Part shown: positions 1 to 6,061 of the stretch, piece by piece
Position numbering within the stretch: position 1 is the stretch's first letter
Layout of the letters: the number at the start of each line of letters is the position of its first letter
NCBI GenBank assembly: GCA_014894735.1
Contig: JADBKX010000037.1
Coordinates: 1,217-12,762 of the forward strand
From: Candidatus Sediminicultor sextus
GTDB lineage: Bacteria > Atribacterota > Phoenicimicrobiia > Phoenicimicrobiales > Phoenicimicrobiaceae
Direction of reading: 5' to 3'
Length of the DNA stretch: 11,546 nucleotides
Made by a program: the position numbers and the translations under genes
Notes under the pieces: model-generated
The model's database searches: none
What the model was told of the DNA's origin: nothing
Seen by the model: only the letters and a program-made list of their open reading frames with translations

Positions 1-747
1 AATATCTATTCCTTTTTCTATTAATTTATTTCTTACATAATTAATCCTATTTTCAGTATCAGGGTGAGTTTGAAATATTCCCAAATTTACTTCAGGTTTA
101 AACATTTCCCGGGCATACAATCTTTCTAAGGAAGTTAAAAAACCTACCGGATTATATCCTGTCTTGATTAAGAGATCTATAGCGGTTAAATCTGCTTCTT
201 CTTCATATTCTCGGCTATATTGGTTTAGAAGGGTTATGGTGGTAAGCTTCCCTAATACGCCTACATCCGGCTCTCTGGTTAAAAGAACGGCCAAAATAGT
301 TAGCAGAGTAAATTTAGTATTATCTCTGGTCTGTTTTAAGGCATGATTGTGTACTATATGGGCAATTTCGTGAGCTAAAATACCAGCAAGTTCGTTATCT
401 GACTGAACATAATCAAAAAGATCATAAGTCACATAGATATATCCACCGGGGATAGAGAAGGCATTAGGTCCATCCTCTTTTAATATCCTGAAGTAAAATT
501 TCATCTCTTTCATCTCAGAAGTTTCAGCTAATTTATTACCAATCTCAGTAATCAGTGAATTTTGATTTAAATCTTCAATTACTTCATATTTTTTCTCAAT
601 ATCCTCAGATAGCTTTTTTCCTAATTTCTGCTCTTCGCTTAAATCTCTTTCGGCAGAAAATGAATAAAAACTTACCAGCAAAAAGGTTATTAAAAGAAAA
701 ACTGCCGCAGAAACTAATTTGTTGATTAATTTTCTGTTTTTTCTCAT
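1..747 (-). CDS. Exported M48-family zinc metalloprotease (3' end outside window)
   Basis: Translation of the minus strand from ATG at 747 gives 249 residues with no stop before the window edge, so the C-terminus is missing. Residues 1-10 are basic (MRKNRKLINK) and are followed by a hydrophobic stretch to about residue 31 ending FSA, a likely signal peptide or membrane anchor. HEIAH at 126-130 is the HExxH zinc motif, and E182 in EEEAD (182-186) fits the third zinc ligand. The segments PNAFSIPGG before HExxH and THPDTENRI near the right end are typical of M48 peptidases such as BepA/YfgC and LoiP. The known family role is envelope protein quality control; the substrate is unknown. The ATG overlaps the stop of the upstream gene as TAATG, with no clear ribosome binding site, which suggests translational coupling. 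Whether C-terminal repeats follow cannot be seen. Confidence 0.9.
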   Translation of the reverse strand, partial: MRKNRKLINKLVSAAVFLLITFLLVSFYSFSAERDLSEEQKLGKKLSEDIEKKYEVIEDLNQNSLITEIGNKLAETSEMKEMKFYFRILKEDGPNAFSIPGGYIYVTYDLFDYVQSDNELAGILAHEIAHIVHNHALKQTRDNTKFTLLTILAVLLTREPDVGVLGKLTTITLLNQYSREYEEEADLTAIDLLIKTGYNPVGFLTSLERLYAREMFKPEVNLGIFQTHPDTENRINYVRNKLIEKGIDI

Positions 748-1961
748 TATATAATAAATTCTTGAAAATGCTCCAAAGCATAATTTAGAGCATCTTCAAT
801 CCCCTCAGCCCTTTTCCCTCCGGCTTGTGCAAAATTAGGAGCTCCGCCCCCTCGACCTTCAATAAATTTTCCCGCTTCTCTTATTAATCTATTCATGTCG
901 TATTTCAAAGCCCGGGAACAGGCAAACAATATCTTCGCCCCCCCGCTTTTAACCCCAAATAACACAATTACACTTTCATCCAAATTAATAATCTTCTGAA
1001 CTAATTCCTTTACTTCTTGAAAATTATCTTCTTCGAACACTTTGTTTATAATCTTTATTCTACTGTCTCTCAAGGAAGATTCATCAATCAACCTTTTCGC
1101 TTCATATTCTTGTAATTTTTCTTTAAATTCTTTTAATTCCTTCCCGATTTCCTTTCTATCCTCAAGCATTCTATCTATCGCCTCTCCCAGTTCGGAATCC
1201 TTAATGGTTAATTTATTTGAAATATTTTTGATCGCTTCATTCTTCCAAAAATAATCTTTCCAGGCACGCCTTCCGCAGATAAATTCCAGACGGATTTTTT
1301 CCCCTCTCTTTTCCCATTTAGTAATTTTAATCATTCCCACTTCCCCGGTTGCCCGACAGTGAGTTCCTCCACAGGCAGAAAGGTCGAAATCTTCCACTTC
1401 AATTATCCTTATCTTTCCCGTTTTTTCAGGTACTTTCCTCAAATTTAATCTCTTTAACTCCTCTTCTCCCTCCACAAAATAGCACTTTACCGGTCTATTA
1501 TCAAAGATAATTTCATTAGCACATTCCTCTGCTTTTTTGGCTTCCTCTTCGGATAGCTTTTCTTTTGCAATATCCAAAGTACAAACTTCCTCTCCTAAAT
1601 GAAAAGATACGGTTTCAACGCTCCATAACTCCATCAAAGCCCCTGATAAGATATGCTGCCCCAAGTGTTGCTGCATATGGTCAAATCTTCTCTCCCAATC
1701 TATCTTTCCGACTACTTCGGAAATTATTTTTTCTTTTAGCTCCTCTTTTAAAATATGAATTATCTCATCGCCTTCTTCTACAACTTCAACCACTGGAACA
1801 TCCTGGATAACTCCTTTATCGTAAGGTTGGCCTCCAGAGGTAGGATAAAAAGCGGTTTCATCCAGAACAACTGCCGGCTGATTATCTATTTTTATCTTCT
1901 TTAAAACTTTGGCTTTAAATTCTTTTAAATAAGAATCCTGATAATATAATCTTTTCGTCAA
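747..1961 (-). CDS. alaX: AlaX-L type alanyl-tRNA editing protein with C-terminal DHHA1 domain
   Basis: This 404-residue protein has the layout of the long AlaX class, a free-standing relative of the AlaRS editing region that hydrolyses mischarged tRNA(Ala), mainly Ser-tRNA(Ala). An N-terminal barrel-like segment carries FYPTSGGQPYDKG (38-50). The editing site shows H95-MQQ-H99 and C197-GGT-H201, the four expected zinc/catalytic ligands. A lysine/glutamate-rich helical linker (about 254-295) leads to a DHHA1 domain with GGGAPNFAQAGG (371-382). There is no aminoacylation domain upstream, so this is not a truncated alaS. The start is TTG at 1961-1959, supported by AGGAG at 1969-1973 seven bases upstream; that site touches the stop of the tatD-like gene. 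It is the middle gene of a three-gene operon, and its stop overlaps the protease start by one base. Confidence 0.92.
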   Translation of the reverse strand: MTKRLYYQDSYLKEFKAKVLKKIKIDNQPAVVLDETAFYPTSGGQPYDKGVIQDVPVVEVVEEGDEIIHILKEELKEKIISEVVGKIDWERRFDHMQQHLGQHILSGALMELWSVETVSFHLGEEVCTLDIAKEKLSEEEAKKAEECANEIIFDNRPVKCYFVEGEEELKRLNLRKVPEKTGKIRIIEVEDFDLSACGGTHCRATGEVGMIKITKWEKRGEKIRLEFICGRRAWKDYFWKNEAIKNISNKLTIKDSELGEAIDRMLEDRKEIGKELKEFKEKLQEYEAKRLIDESSLRDSRIKIINKVFEEDNFQEVKELVQKIINLDESVIVLFGVKSGGAKILFACSRALKYDMNRLIREAGKFIEGRGGGAPNFAQAGGKRAEGIEDALNYALEHFQEFII

Positions 1962-1973
1962 TATTTTTCTCCT

Positions 1974-2747
1974 TTAAATTCCATAAAATTCCTGAGCAGC
2001 ATTAGAAGTAATTTTGGCTACTTTTTCCAAACTAATTCCTTTTATTTCCGCAATCTTTTCGGCAATCAAAGGAATATACTTTGGTTCATTGGGTTTTCCC
2101 CGAAAAGGATGGGGAGCTAAATAGGGTGAATCAGTTTCCAAAACCATATTTTCCAGAGAAACTTCCTTCACTATAGCTCTAAGTTTTACGGCATTATTGA
2201 AAGTTACTACTCCGCCTATTCCGAGATAATAACCTCGTTCTATACATACTTTGGCCATATCTAAATCTCCGGAAAAGCAATGCAGGAGTATTTTTAAACC
2301 CTTGGCCTCCTCAGCCAGAACCTTCAAGGCATCCTGATGAGCCTCACGGTCATGGACAATAAGAGGTAAATTTAATTTTCGAGCCAAATTTATCTGTTTC
2401 TTGAAAGCCTCCATCTGGCAAGACAAGGTGCTATGTTTCCAATAATAATCCAAGCCTGTCTCGCCAACAGCCACCACCCTATCCTTTTTAGCTAATTTCT
2501 CTAATTCTTTCAAGTTCTCCTCATCTAAAAATTTCGCTTCATGAGGATGAAAACCAACAGCGGCATACACTCCTGCAAAACGAGAAGCAAATTCCAGGGC
2601 AATTTTACTGGATTCCAAATCAATCCCTATAGTAACCATCTTGGTTACTCCTTTTTCCGTAGCCTCTTTAACTACTTCTTCAGTACTTCTTTTTATTAAA
2701 TCAAGATGGGTATGGGTCTCCACAAAAAATATACTTACCTTAATCAC
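1974..2747 (-). CDS. tatD: TatD-family metal-dependent hydrolase (putative DNase)
   Basis: The protein has 257 residues, normal for TatD/YcfH/YabD enzymes: amidohydrolase-fold, two-metal hydrolases with reported 3'-5' exonuclease or DNase activity. The expected ligands are visible: H12 and H14 in THTHLD, E96 in GETGLDYY, H132 in VHDRE, H156 in LHCFSG and D206 in ETDSPYLAP. It is the first gene of the operon that continues into alaX and the M48 protease, and the alaX ribosome binding site begins right after its stop. The start is uncertain. GTG at 2747 has GAGGG only two or three bases upstream, which is too close to be ideal, while a second in-frame GTG at 2723 would give an N-terminus (MVETHTHLD) more usual for the family but has no well-spaced site. 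The cellular substrate is not known. Confidence 0.92.
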   Translation of the reverse strand: MIKVSIFFVETHTHLDLIKRSTEEVVKEATEKGVTKMVTIGIDLESSKIALEFASRFAGVYAAVGFHPHEAKFLDEENLKELEKLAKKDRVVAVGETGLDYYWKHSTLSCQMEAFKKQINLARKLNLPLIVHDREAHQDALKVLAEEAKGLKILLHCFSGDLDMAKVCIERGYYLGIGGVVTFNNAVKLRAIVKEVSLENMVLETDSPYLAPHPFRGKPNEPKYIPLIAEKIAEIKGISLEKVAKITSNAAQEFYGI

Positions 2748-2769
2748 TCCCTCTGCTCTTTTGTTTGAT

Positions 2770-2798
2770 ATTTTACCAATCTTTTAGTTATTTATCAA
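2770..2798 (-). promoter_or_regulatory. Promoter of the tatD-alaX-M48 operon
   Basis: On the minus strand, TTGATA (2798-2793) is followed by exactly 17 bases and then TAAAAT (2775-2770). The -10 is preceded by TGG, making an extended -10 (TGGTAAAAT). The expected start of transcription lies near 2763, about 16 bases before the first GTG of the tatD-like gene or about 40 before the alternative GTG at 2723. It is the only good match found upstream of the operon. Confidence 0.65.
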
Positions 2799-2824
2799 TC
2801 TGATGAACCATTTTTTAATATTTA

Positions 2825-2889
2825 AACCTTTGTCTACGGTAAGGTTGGCTCGTGATACACAAGCCAAAGCCCTCCCACAAAGATGGGAG
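2825..2889 (-). repeat. Intergenic array of three hairpins
   Basis: Read on the minus strand, three stems follow one another. CTCCCA/TGGGAG with a six-base loop spans 2889-2872. TTGGCTTGTG/CACGAGCCAA, a 10-bp stem with one G-U pair and a three-base loop, spans 2867-2845. AACCTT/AAGGTT with a ten-base loop spans 2846-2825. The stem mismatch is a G-U pair only in minus-strand RNA, which favours that strand as the transcribed one. TTGGCTCG at 2845-2852 can also pair with CGAGCCAA at 2915-2922 to form a longer alternative structure. There is no run of T after any stem, so a simple intrinsic terminator is doubtful. It lies about 50 bases after the ACT gene stop and just before the tatD promoter, and may be a REP/MITE-like repeat or a structured 3' region. 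Confidence 0.5.
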
Positions 2890-2937
2890 TAAAGAGCCCA
2901 ATTACAAAAGCAAGCGAGCCAATCAATCTAAAAAACT

Positions 2938-3333
2938 TCATTTATCTTCAATAGTACATCCGAGCTCTTTAAGCTTCTTTTCAGCTCTTATTAAATCTTT
3001 TTCTTTAACTAAAATATGATCGGTAGAATAAGCGGAAATAGCAAATATTAGTATTTTTTCATCTGCAAGTACTTTGGAAACTTTCGCCAGGAATCCAACT
3101 ATCCCAAATGGTAAAACCATATCAAAGGTTAATATTTTCCAATCTTTTTCAATTTCTATTACATCGTCTTCATCATATTTAGATTGTTCAATAATCACCG
3201 TTGTTTCATTCTTGGCAATTATATTTGCAAACGCATTGGCAAAAGGTTTCTTTGCTTTAATTATGGCAAATATTTCTTTCCAGACATATACTTTACCATT
3301 TTTAAAATAATTTTTCTTTATAATTTGATGCAA
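2938..3333 (-). CDS. Small ACT-domain protein (ACT_7/CASTOR-like), intact copy
   Basis: The C-terminal two-thirds (WKILTFDMVLPFG...ISAYSTDHILVKE...AEKKLKELG) match the ACT_7/CASTOR-type amino-acid-binding fold of small stand-alone bacterial ACT proteins of about 125-135 residues. The first part (VWKEIFAIIKAKK...VIIEQ) fits the preceding half of that fold. The ligand and partner are unknown; amino-acid sensing is an inference from the fold. I start it at TTG 3333 (131 residues) because AGGAG (3345-3341) lies seven bases upstream and sequence conserved with the fragment at 11466-11546 covers this part. An in-frame ATG at 3399 would add 22 residues, but it lacks a ribosome binding site and that extension has no similarity to the family. 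Base composition is very low in GC (14 of 60 bases at 3121-3180), unlike the adjacent namZ-type gene. Two decayed copies lie at 5454-5659 and 11466-11546. Confidence 0.8.
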   Translation of the reverse strand: MHQIIKKNYFKNGKVYVWKEIFAIIKAKKPFANAFANIIAKNETTVIIEQSKYDEDDVIEIEKDWKILTFDMVLPFGIVGFLAKVSKVLADEKILIFAISAYSTDHILVKEKDLIRAEKKLKELGCTIEDK

Positions 3334-3417
3334 AAAATTACTCCTATGTTTTATACTATTCCAATCAATTCCTGACACTTCTGAGTCAGTTTTTCCCATC
3401 GATAAAAAGAGTATAGA

Positions 3418-4713
3418 TCACCGCTCGCTTACGGGAACCTCACTAATTATCACGCTGTTGCTTGGCCCGTATTGGGGGAGAAGATAGTGCTCCCGTTCCT
3501 GCTTAAAACTCTGCAGCGCGGGGGCATAGCAGGCCTCGATCTGCTGCGGCGTGAACCCTTCTTCCAGGTAGCGGCCGATCTTGTCGGTCCCCATTATTTT
3601 GTCGAAGGTGACAACATTGTTTGACGTGCTCTTAGGAACCTTAAAATCTCCCAGCATAAAGGCGTAGGCCAGGGCATAAATGCCGCTCTTCGCCGGGTTA
3701 AAGCTGTACGGATCGCGGATCTCCAGGCGGACACCCCCTGCTGTCCCCCGTGTTTCCGGGACAAAGAACACCCCGGGCAGCCCCGCCCCATTTAGCAGTT
3801 CGGCAAAGCGGACAGCATCGAGACCTTCCCCGCCAATCCAGCGGAATTTCTCTGCCTGAAAAACACCTGTCCCTTCTCCTAACCCGGTCGCCATGTAGCC
3901 ATAAACGGAGTTAAGATCGGGGATATTGGGGGAAGTCTGCACAAAAGGCAGGCCTGTATCATTAAATGACATATCCCGATTATAACCTTCCATGGGAATA
4001 ACAGTCAGGTCAGCGCCGATATTGCGGTTAAAGAAACGGGCTAATTCTCCGGCGGTCATGCCGTGGGCCATGGGCAGGTTATCCACCCCCATAAAAGATT
4101 TAAAAGGGTCTTCCAGCACAGGTCCTTCTACGATCATCCCTCCCAGGGGGTTGGGGCGATCGAGGACGATTAGCGGTTTGTTATACTTCTTCGCCGCTAC
4201 CAGGCAGTACTGCAGAGTGGACATATAGGTATAACTACGGGCGCCGATATCCTGAATATCAAAAAGAAGTACTTCGATTTTCAGCAACATCTCATAGGTA
4301 GGCATCCTGGTGCTGCCGTAGAGACTGTAAACAGGGATGTCGAACCGGGGGTGGATGTAGGACTCCACCCACGTTCCCGCTTTGGCGGTCCCGTCGATAC
4401 CGTGCTCGGGACTATAAAGGGCGATCAATTTCATGCCCTTGGTGGCGGTTAGAATATCGATAAAACTAATCCCCCGGCTGTCCACTCCCGTTTGATTGGT
4501 AACCAATCCCACCTTCTTGCCGTCGATAAGGTGGGAATAGCTTTCCAGTAAGACCTCGTTGCCCAACTTTACCGCCGCTGTTGCATTGCACGTCCCTGCG
4601 GCGGGAAAGGCCAGGATAACCACTACAAGGGCCAGTAAGCAAAATATCCTCCCGGTTTTCTTCTTATTTTTACCTGGGTTTAGCCAGGGTCTATCATTAA
4701 TTCTATTTATCAC
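3418..4713 (-). CDS. namZ: Exported DUF1343 protein, NamZ-type exo-beta-N-acetylmuramidase
   Basis: This 431-residue protein belongs to the DUF1343/YbbC family. Its member NamZ (GH171) removes terminal N-acetylmuramic acid from peptidoglycan fragments, supporting wall recycling or scavenging. Visible family motifs are SPEHG (101-105), FDIQDIGARSYTY (151-163), DRPNPLGG (185-192) and a conserved second half with SPNIP (261-265) and EGTGVFQAEKFRWIGGEG (280-297). A basic N-terminus and hydrophobic segment (about 22-40, then AAGTCNATAA) form a signal peptide, so it is probably secreted. The start is GTG at 4713 with AAGGA about 11 bases upstream. A weak promoter may sit at 4743-4772 (TTGATT, 18 bases, TATTAA); otherwise it may be read from the toxin-antitoxin promoter across a 45-base gap. 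It is far GC-richer than its flanks (41 of 60 bases at 3721-3780), which suggests acquisition by transfer. No MurNAc uptake or kinase gene is beside it. Confidence 0.9.
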   Translation of the reverse strand: MINRINDRPWLNPGKNKKKTGRIFCLLALVVVILAFPAAGTCNATAAVKLGNEVLLESYSHLIDGKKVGLVTNQTGVDSRGISFIDILTATKGMKLIALYSPEHGIDGTAKAGTWVESYIHPRFDIPVYSLYGSTRMPTYEMLLKIEVLLFDIQDIGARSYTYMSTLQYCLVAAKKYNKPLIVLDRPNPLGGMIVEGPVLEDPFKSFMGVDNLPMAHGMTAGELARFFNRNIGADLTVIPMEGYNRDMSFNDTGLPFVQTSPNIPDLNSVYGYMATGLGEGTGVFQAEKFRWIGGEGLDAVRFAELLNGAGLPGVFFVPETRGTAGGVRLEIRDPYSFNPAKSGIYALAYAFMLGDFKVPKSTSNNVVTFDKIMGTDKIGRYLEEGFTPQQIEACYAPALQSFKQEREHYLLPQYGPSNSVIISEVPVSER

Positions 4714-4758
4714 TAATAATGTTTTCCTTTCATTTTTAAGGATTAATATTTAGAGAAA

Positions 4759-5073
4759 TTATTTTAAATCAAGGGCAAACTTTATAGCTTTATTGACCTT
4801 ATCAATCTTTTCTGGAGCAAGATCGGCTATCTTTTCTGTAAGCAGCTCCTTTCTAATAGTAATTATTGTATCGAGATTTATTACACACTTTTTAGGTAAA
4901 CCATCCTCTATTCCGAGATTCACTTCTACAGGTATATTGCGTATTGTAGAAGTAACCTCAGCAACAGTAACAGCATTGCGTACAGAATAAGCCTCATCCC
5001 TGGAGAGTAAAACTACCGGCCTTCTACCTATAGGACTCGGTAAATTTGCCCACCAAATTTCACCTTTATGCAT
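4759..5073 (-). CDS. mazF: MazF/PemK-type endoribonuclease toxin
   Basis: The 104-residue length and sequence fit type II MazF/PemK toxins, which cleave mRNA at short sequence motifs and arrest growth. The N-terminus KGEIWWANL, then GRRPVVLLSRD (16-26) and VTSTIR (40-45), are the family blocks. Aligned by eye with Bacillus MazF, R18 and T41 occupy the places of the catalytic Arg and Thr, so the enzyme looks intact. The C-terminal part (about 66-104) has the usual helix pattern (LDTIITIRKELL, APEKIDKVNKAIKFAL). The start is ATG at 5073 with AAGGAG upstream inside the end of the antitoxin gene; the genes are one base apart and so are translated together. The cleavage motif cannot be predicted from this. 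Confidence 0.92.
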   Translation of the reverse strand: MHKGEIWWANLPSPIGRRPVVLLSRDEAYSVRNAVTVAEVTSTIRNIPVEVNLGIEDGLPKKCVINLDTIITIRKELLTEKIADLAPEKIDKVNKAIKFALDLK

Positions 5074-5074
5074 A

Positions 5075-5323
5075 TTAAAACTCCTTATCTAAGGTTTCAA
5101 ACTGAGCTTGTTCAAGTTGAGCTATATAATTTGTTTTCTCTGGAATTCTTTTGTAACCATCAATATATTTTTTGATTTTAAATTGTTCATCCTCTTTTGC
5201 AAAAAAGAATTTAATTATTTCCTGTACAAATGCGCTCCTGCTAACACCCTTCTTCTTTTTTTCTTCTTCTATTCTTTCATACTCTTCATGTGGAATAGTA
5301 ACTGTCAATTTTAATTTTGACAT
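5075..5323 (-). CDS. Ribbon-helix-helix antitoxin of the MazF-type pair
   Basis: This 82-residue, highly charged protein starts with a predicted ribbon-helix-helix DNA-binding domain (LKLTVTIPHEEYERIEEEKKKKGVSRSAFVQEIIKFFF in outline, about 3-43) of the MetJ/Arc/CopG type. It continues into an acidic, polar tail (44-82) that would wrap the toxin. It precedes the toxin gene, the usual type II order. The ATG at 5323 has AAAGGAG at a good distance. RHH antitoxins normally bind the promoter of their own operon as dimers or tetramers on repeated short boxes. Here the promoter contains three TTATAC boxes 11 bp apart and one inverted box, strong support for autoregulation. The exact antitoxin family name is not certain. 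Confidence 0.88.
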   Translation of the reverse strand: MSKLKLTVTIPHEEYERIEEEKKKKGVSRSAFVQEIIKFFFAKEDEQFKIKKYIDGYKRIPEKTNYIAQLEQAQFETLDKEF

Positions 5324-5336
5324 ATTTATCTCCTTT

Positions 5337-5397
5337 GTATAACATTTATTATACTTTTGTTATACCATTATTATACCAATATAAAAAACCTTGTCAA
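5337..5397 (-). promoter_or_regulatory. Toxin-antitoxin promoter with phased operator boxes
   Basis: On the minus strand, perfect TTGACA (5397-5392) is followed by 16 bases and then perfect TATAAT (5375-5370), preceded by TGG as an extended -10. Plus-strand TTATAC occurs at 5349, 5360 and 5371, each 11 bases from the next (one DNA turn), and the inverse GTATAA lies at 5337. GTATAA-N6-TTATAC (5337-5354) is a perfect inverted repeat. One box lies inside the -10, so bound antitoxin would block polymerase. The ribosome binding site follows directly downstream. Confidence 0.75.
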
Positions 5398-5453
5398 TTA
5401 TTCTTTCATAAATTCCCTAATCCCTTAATGTAATTTTTACTTTAAATTGATTT

Positions 5454-5659
5454 ATGGTAAAACCATATCAAAGGTTAATATTTTCCAATCTTTTTCAATT
5501 TCTATTACATCATCATCATTATATTTGGATTGCTCAATAATTACCGTGATTTCGTTCCTATCGCTTATATTTGCAAAAGCATTGGGACAAGGTTTCTTTG
5601 CTTTAATTATGGCAAAAATCTCTTTCCAGACACATATTTTGTCATTCTTAAAATAATTT
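5454..5659 (-). pseudogene. Truncated second copy of the ACT-domain gene
   Basis: These 206 bases align without gaps to 3108-3313 of the intact ACT gene, about 88% identical by hand count; the leftmost 58 or so bases are identical. The reading frame is still open across the aligned part (YFKNDKICVWKEIFAIIKAKK...DWKILTFDMVLP) and then meets TAA (5454-5452). It lacks the first dozen or so residues with the TTG start and ribosome binding site, and about the last 45 residues including the ISAYSTDHILVKE half of the ACT domain. On the right it abuts the end of the small membrane protein gene at 5678. An open frame starting from ATG 5700 runs through unrelated sequence and is not a credible start. 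The gene is a decayed duplicate, probably not expressed as a functional domain. Confidence 0.85.
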
Positions 5660-5677
5660 CTCCGCCCTTGCGAACGC

Positions 5678-5866
5678 TCACGCCTTTTTCTGGCTCTCAA
5701 AATCTGAGAATGCCCAGTAACCTAAAATAATCAGGTTTATCGGCGAAATGATAGATAATATCCCAAAAAGAATCGGGTTCTTACCGTGCTTGGCTGCTAT
5801 CTTACCAAAGCATACAGCAATGTAGATACATACAATCGCCGTTATTATCCAACCTAAGGTATTCAT
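5678..5866 (-). CDS. Small two-helix membrane protein of unknown function
   Basis: The predicted product has 62 residues. Two hydrophobic segments (about 4-22, LGWIITAIVCIYIAVCFG, and 33-51, ILFGILSIISPINLIILGY) are joined by a basic loop KIAAKHGKNP, and a polar tail FSDFESQKKA follows. This suggests a hairpin-like inner-membrane protein. I do not recognise a named family. The start is ATG at 5866, because AAAGGAG lies nine bases upstream; the ATG at 5875 directly abuts that site. A promoter with an extended -10 (TGGTATAAT) precedes it. The truncated ACT copy follows its stop. Confidence 0.6.
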   Translation of the reverse strand: MNTLGWIITAIVCIYIAVCFGKIAAKHGKNPILFGILSIISPINLIILGYWAFSDFESQKKA

Positions 5867-5892
5867 GTTAGACATCTCCTTTCTTTTGGCAT

Positions 5893-5901
5893 ATTATACC
5901 A
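5893..5901 (-). promoter_or_regulatory. Extended -10 promoter for the small membrane protein gene
   Basis: On the minus strand TGGTATAAT spans 5901-5893, a perfect extended -10 located about 27 bases before ATG 5866. No good -35 is seen; the nearest, TTGCTA, is 19 bases upstream of the -10. The surrounding TTTGG-N9-CCAAA forms a small inverted repeat over the -10, possibly an operator. Confidence 0.45.
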
Positions 5902-6061
5902 AAACTAGATATCGCACTAGCAACTTGAGTCCAAGCACATCCCATCTTAGTTACTATTAGTTATATGTTCTTATTCTGGTAGAAAGAAAGTTTTTTGACT
6001 ATACTAATTGATTTAGATTATTCTATTGTTAAATGTTATTTTTCAATTATAGACCCCTTTA

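Noticed and set aside
2872..2889. Intrinsic terminator after the ACT gene
   Set aside because: The CTCCCA/TGGGAG stem is clear, but it is followed by GGCTTTGG and not a T run on the minus strand.
5337..5377. CRISPR-like short repeats
   Set aside because: The repeated unit is only six bases with five-base spacing, located in a promoter; it fits operator boxes, not an array.
5452..5700. Open frame of 82 codons from ATG 5700
   Set aside because: Its first part reads antisense-unrelated sequence overlapping the end of the small membrane protein gene in another frame; only the part from 5659 leftward is ACT-derived, so I treat it as a truncated pseudogene.
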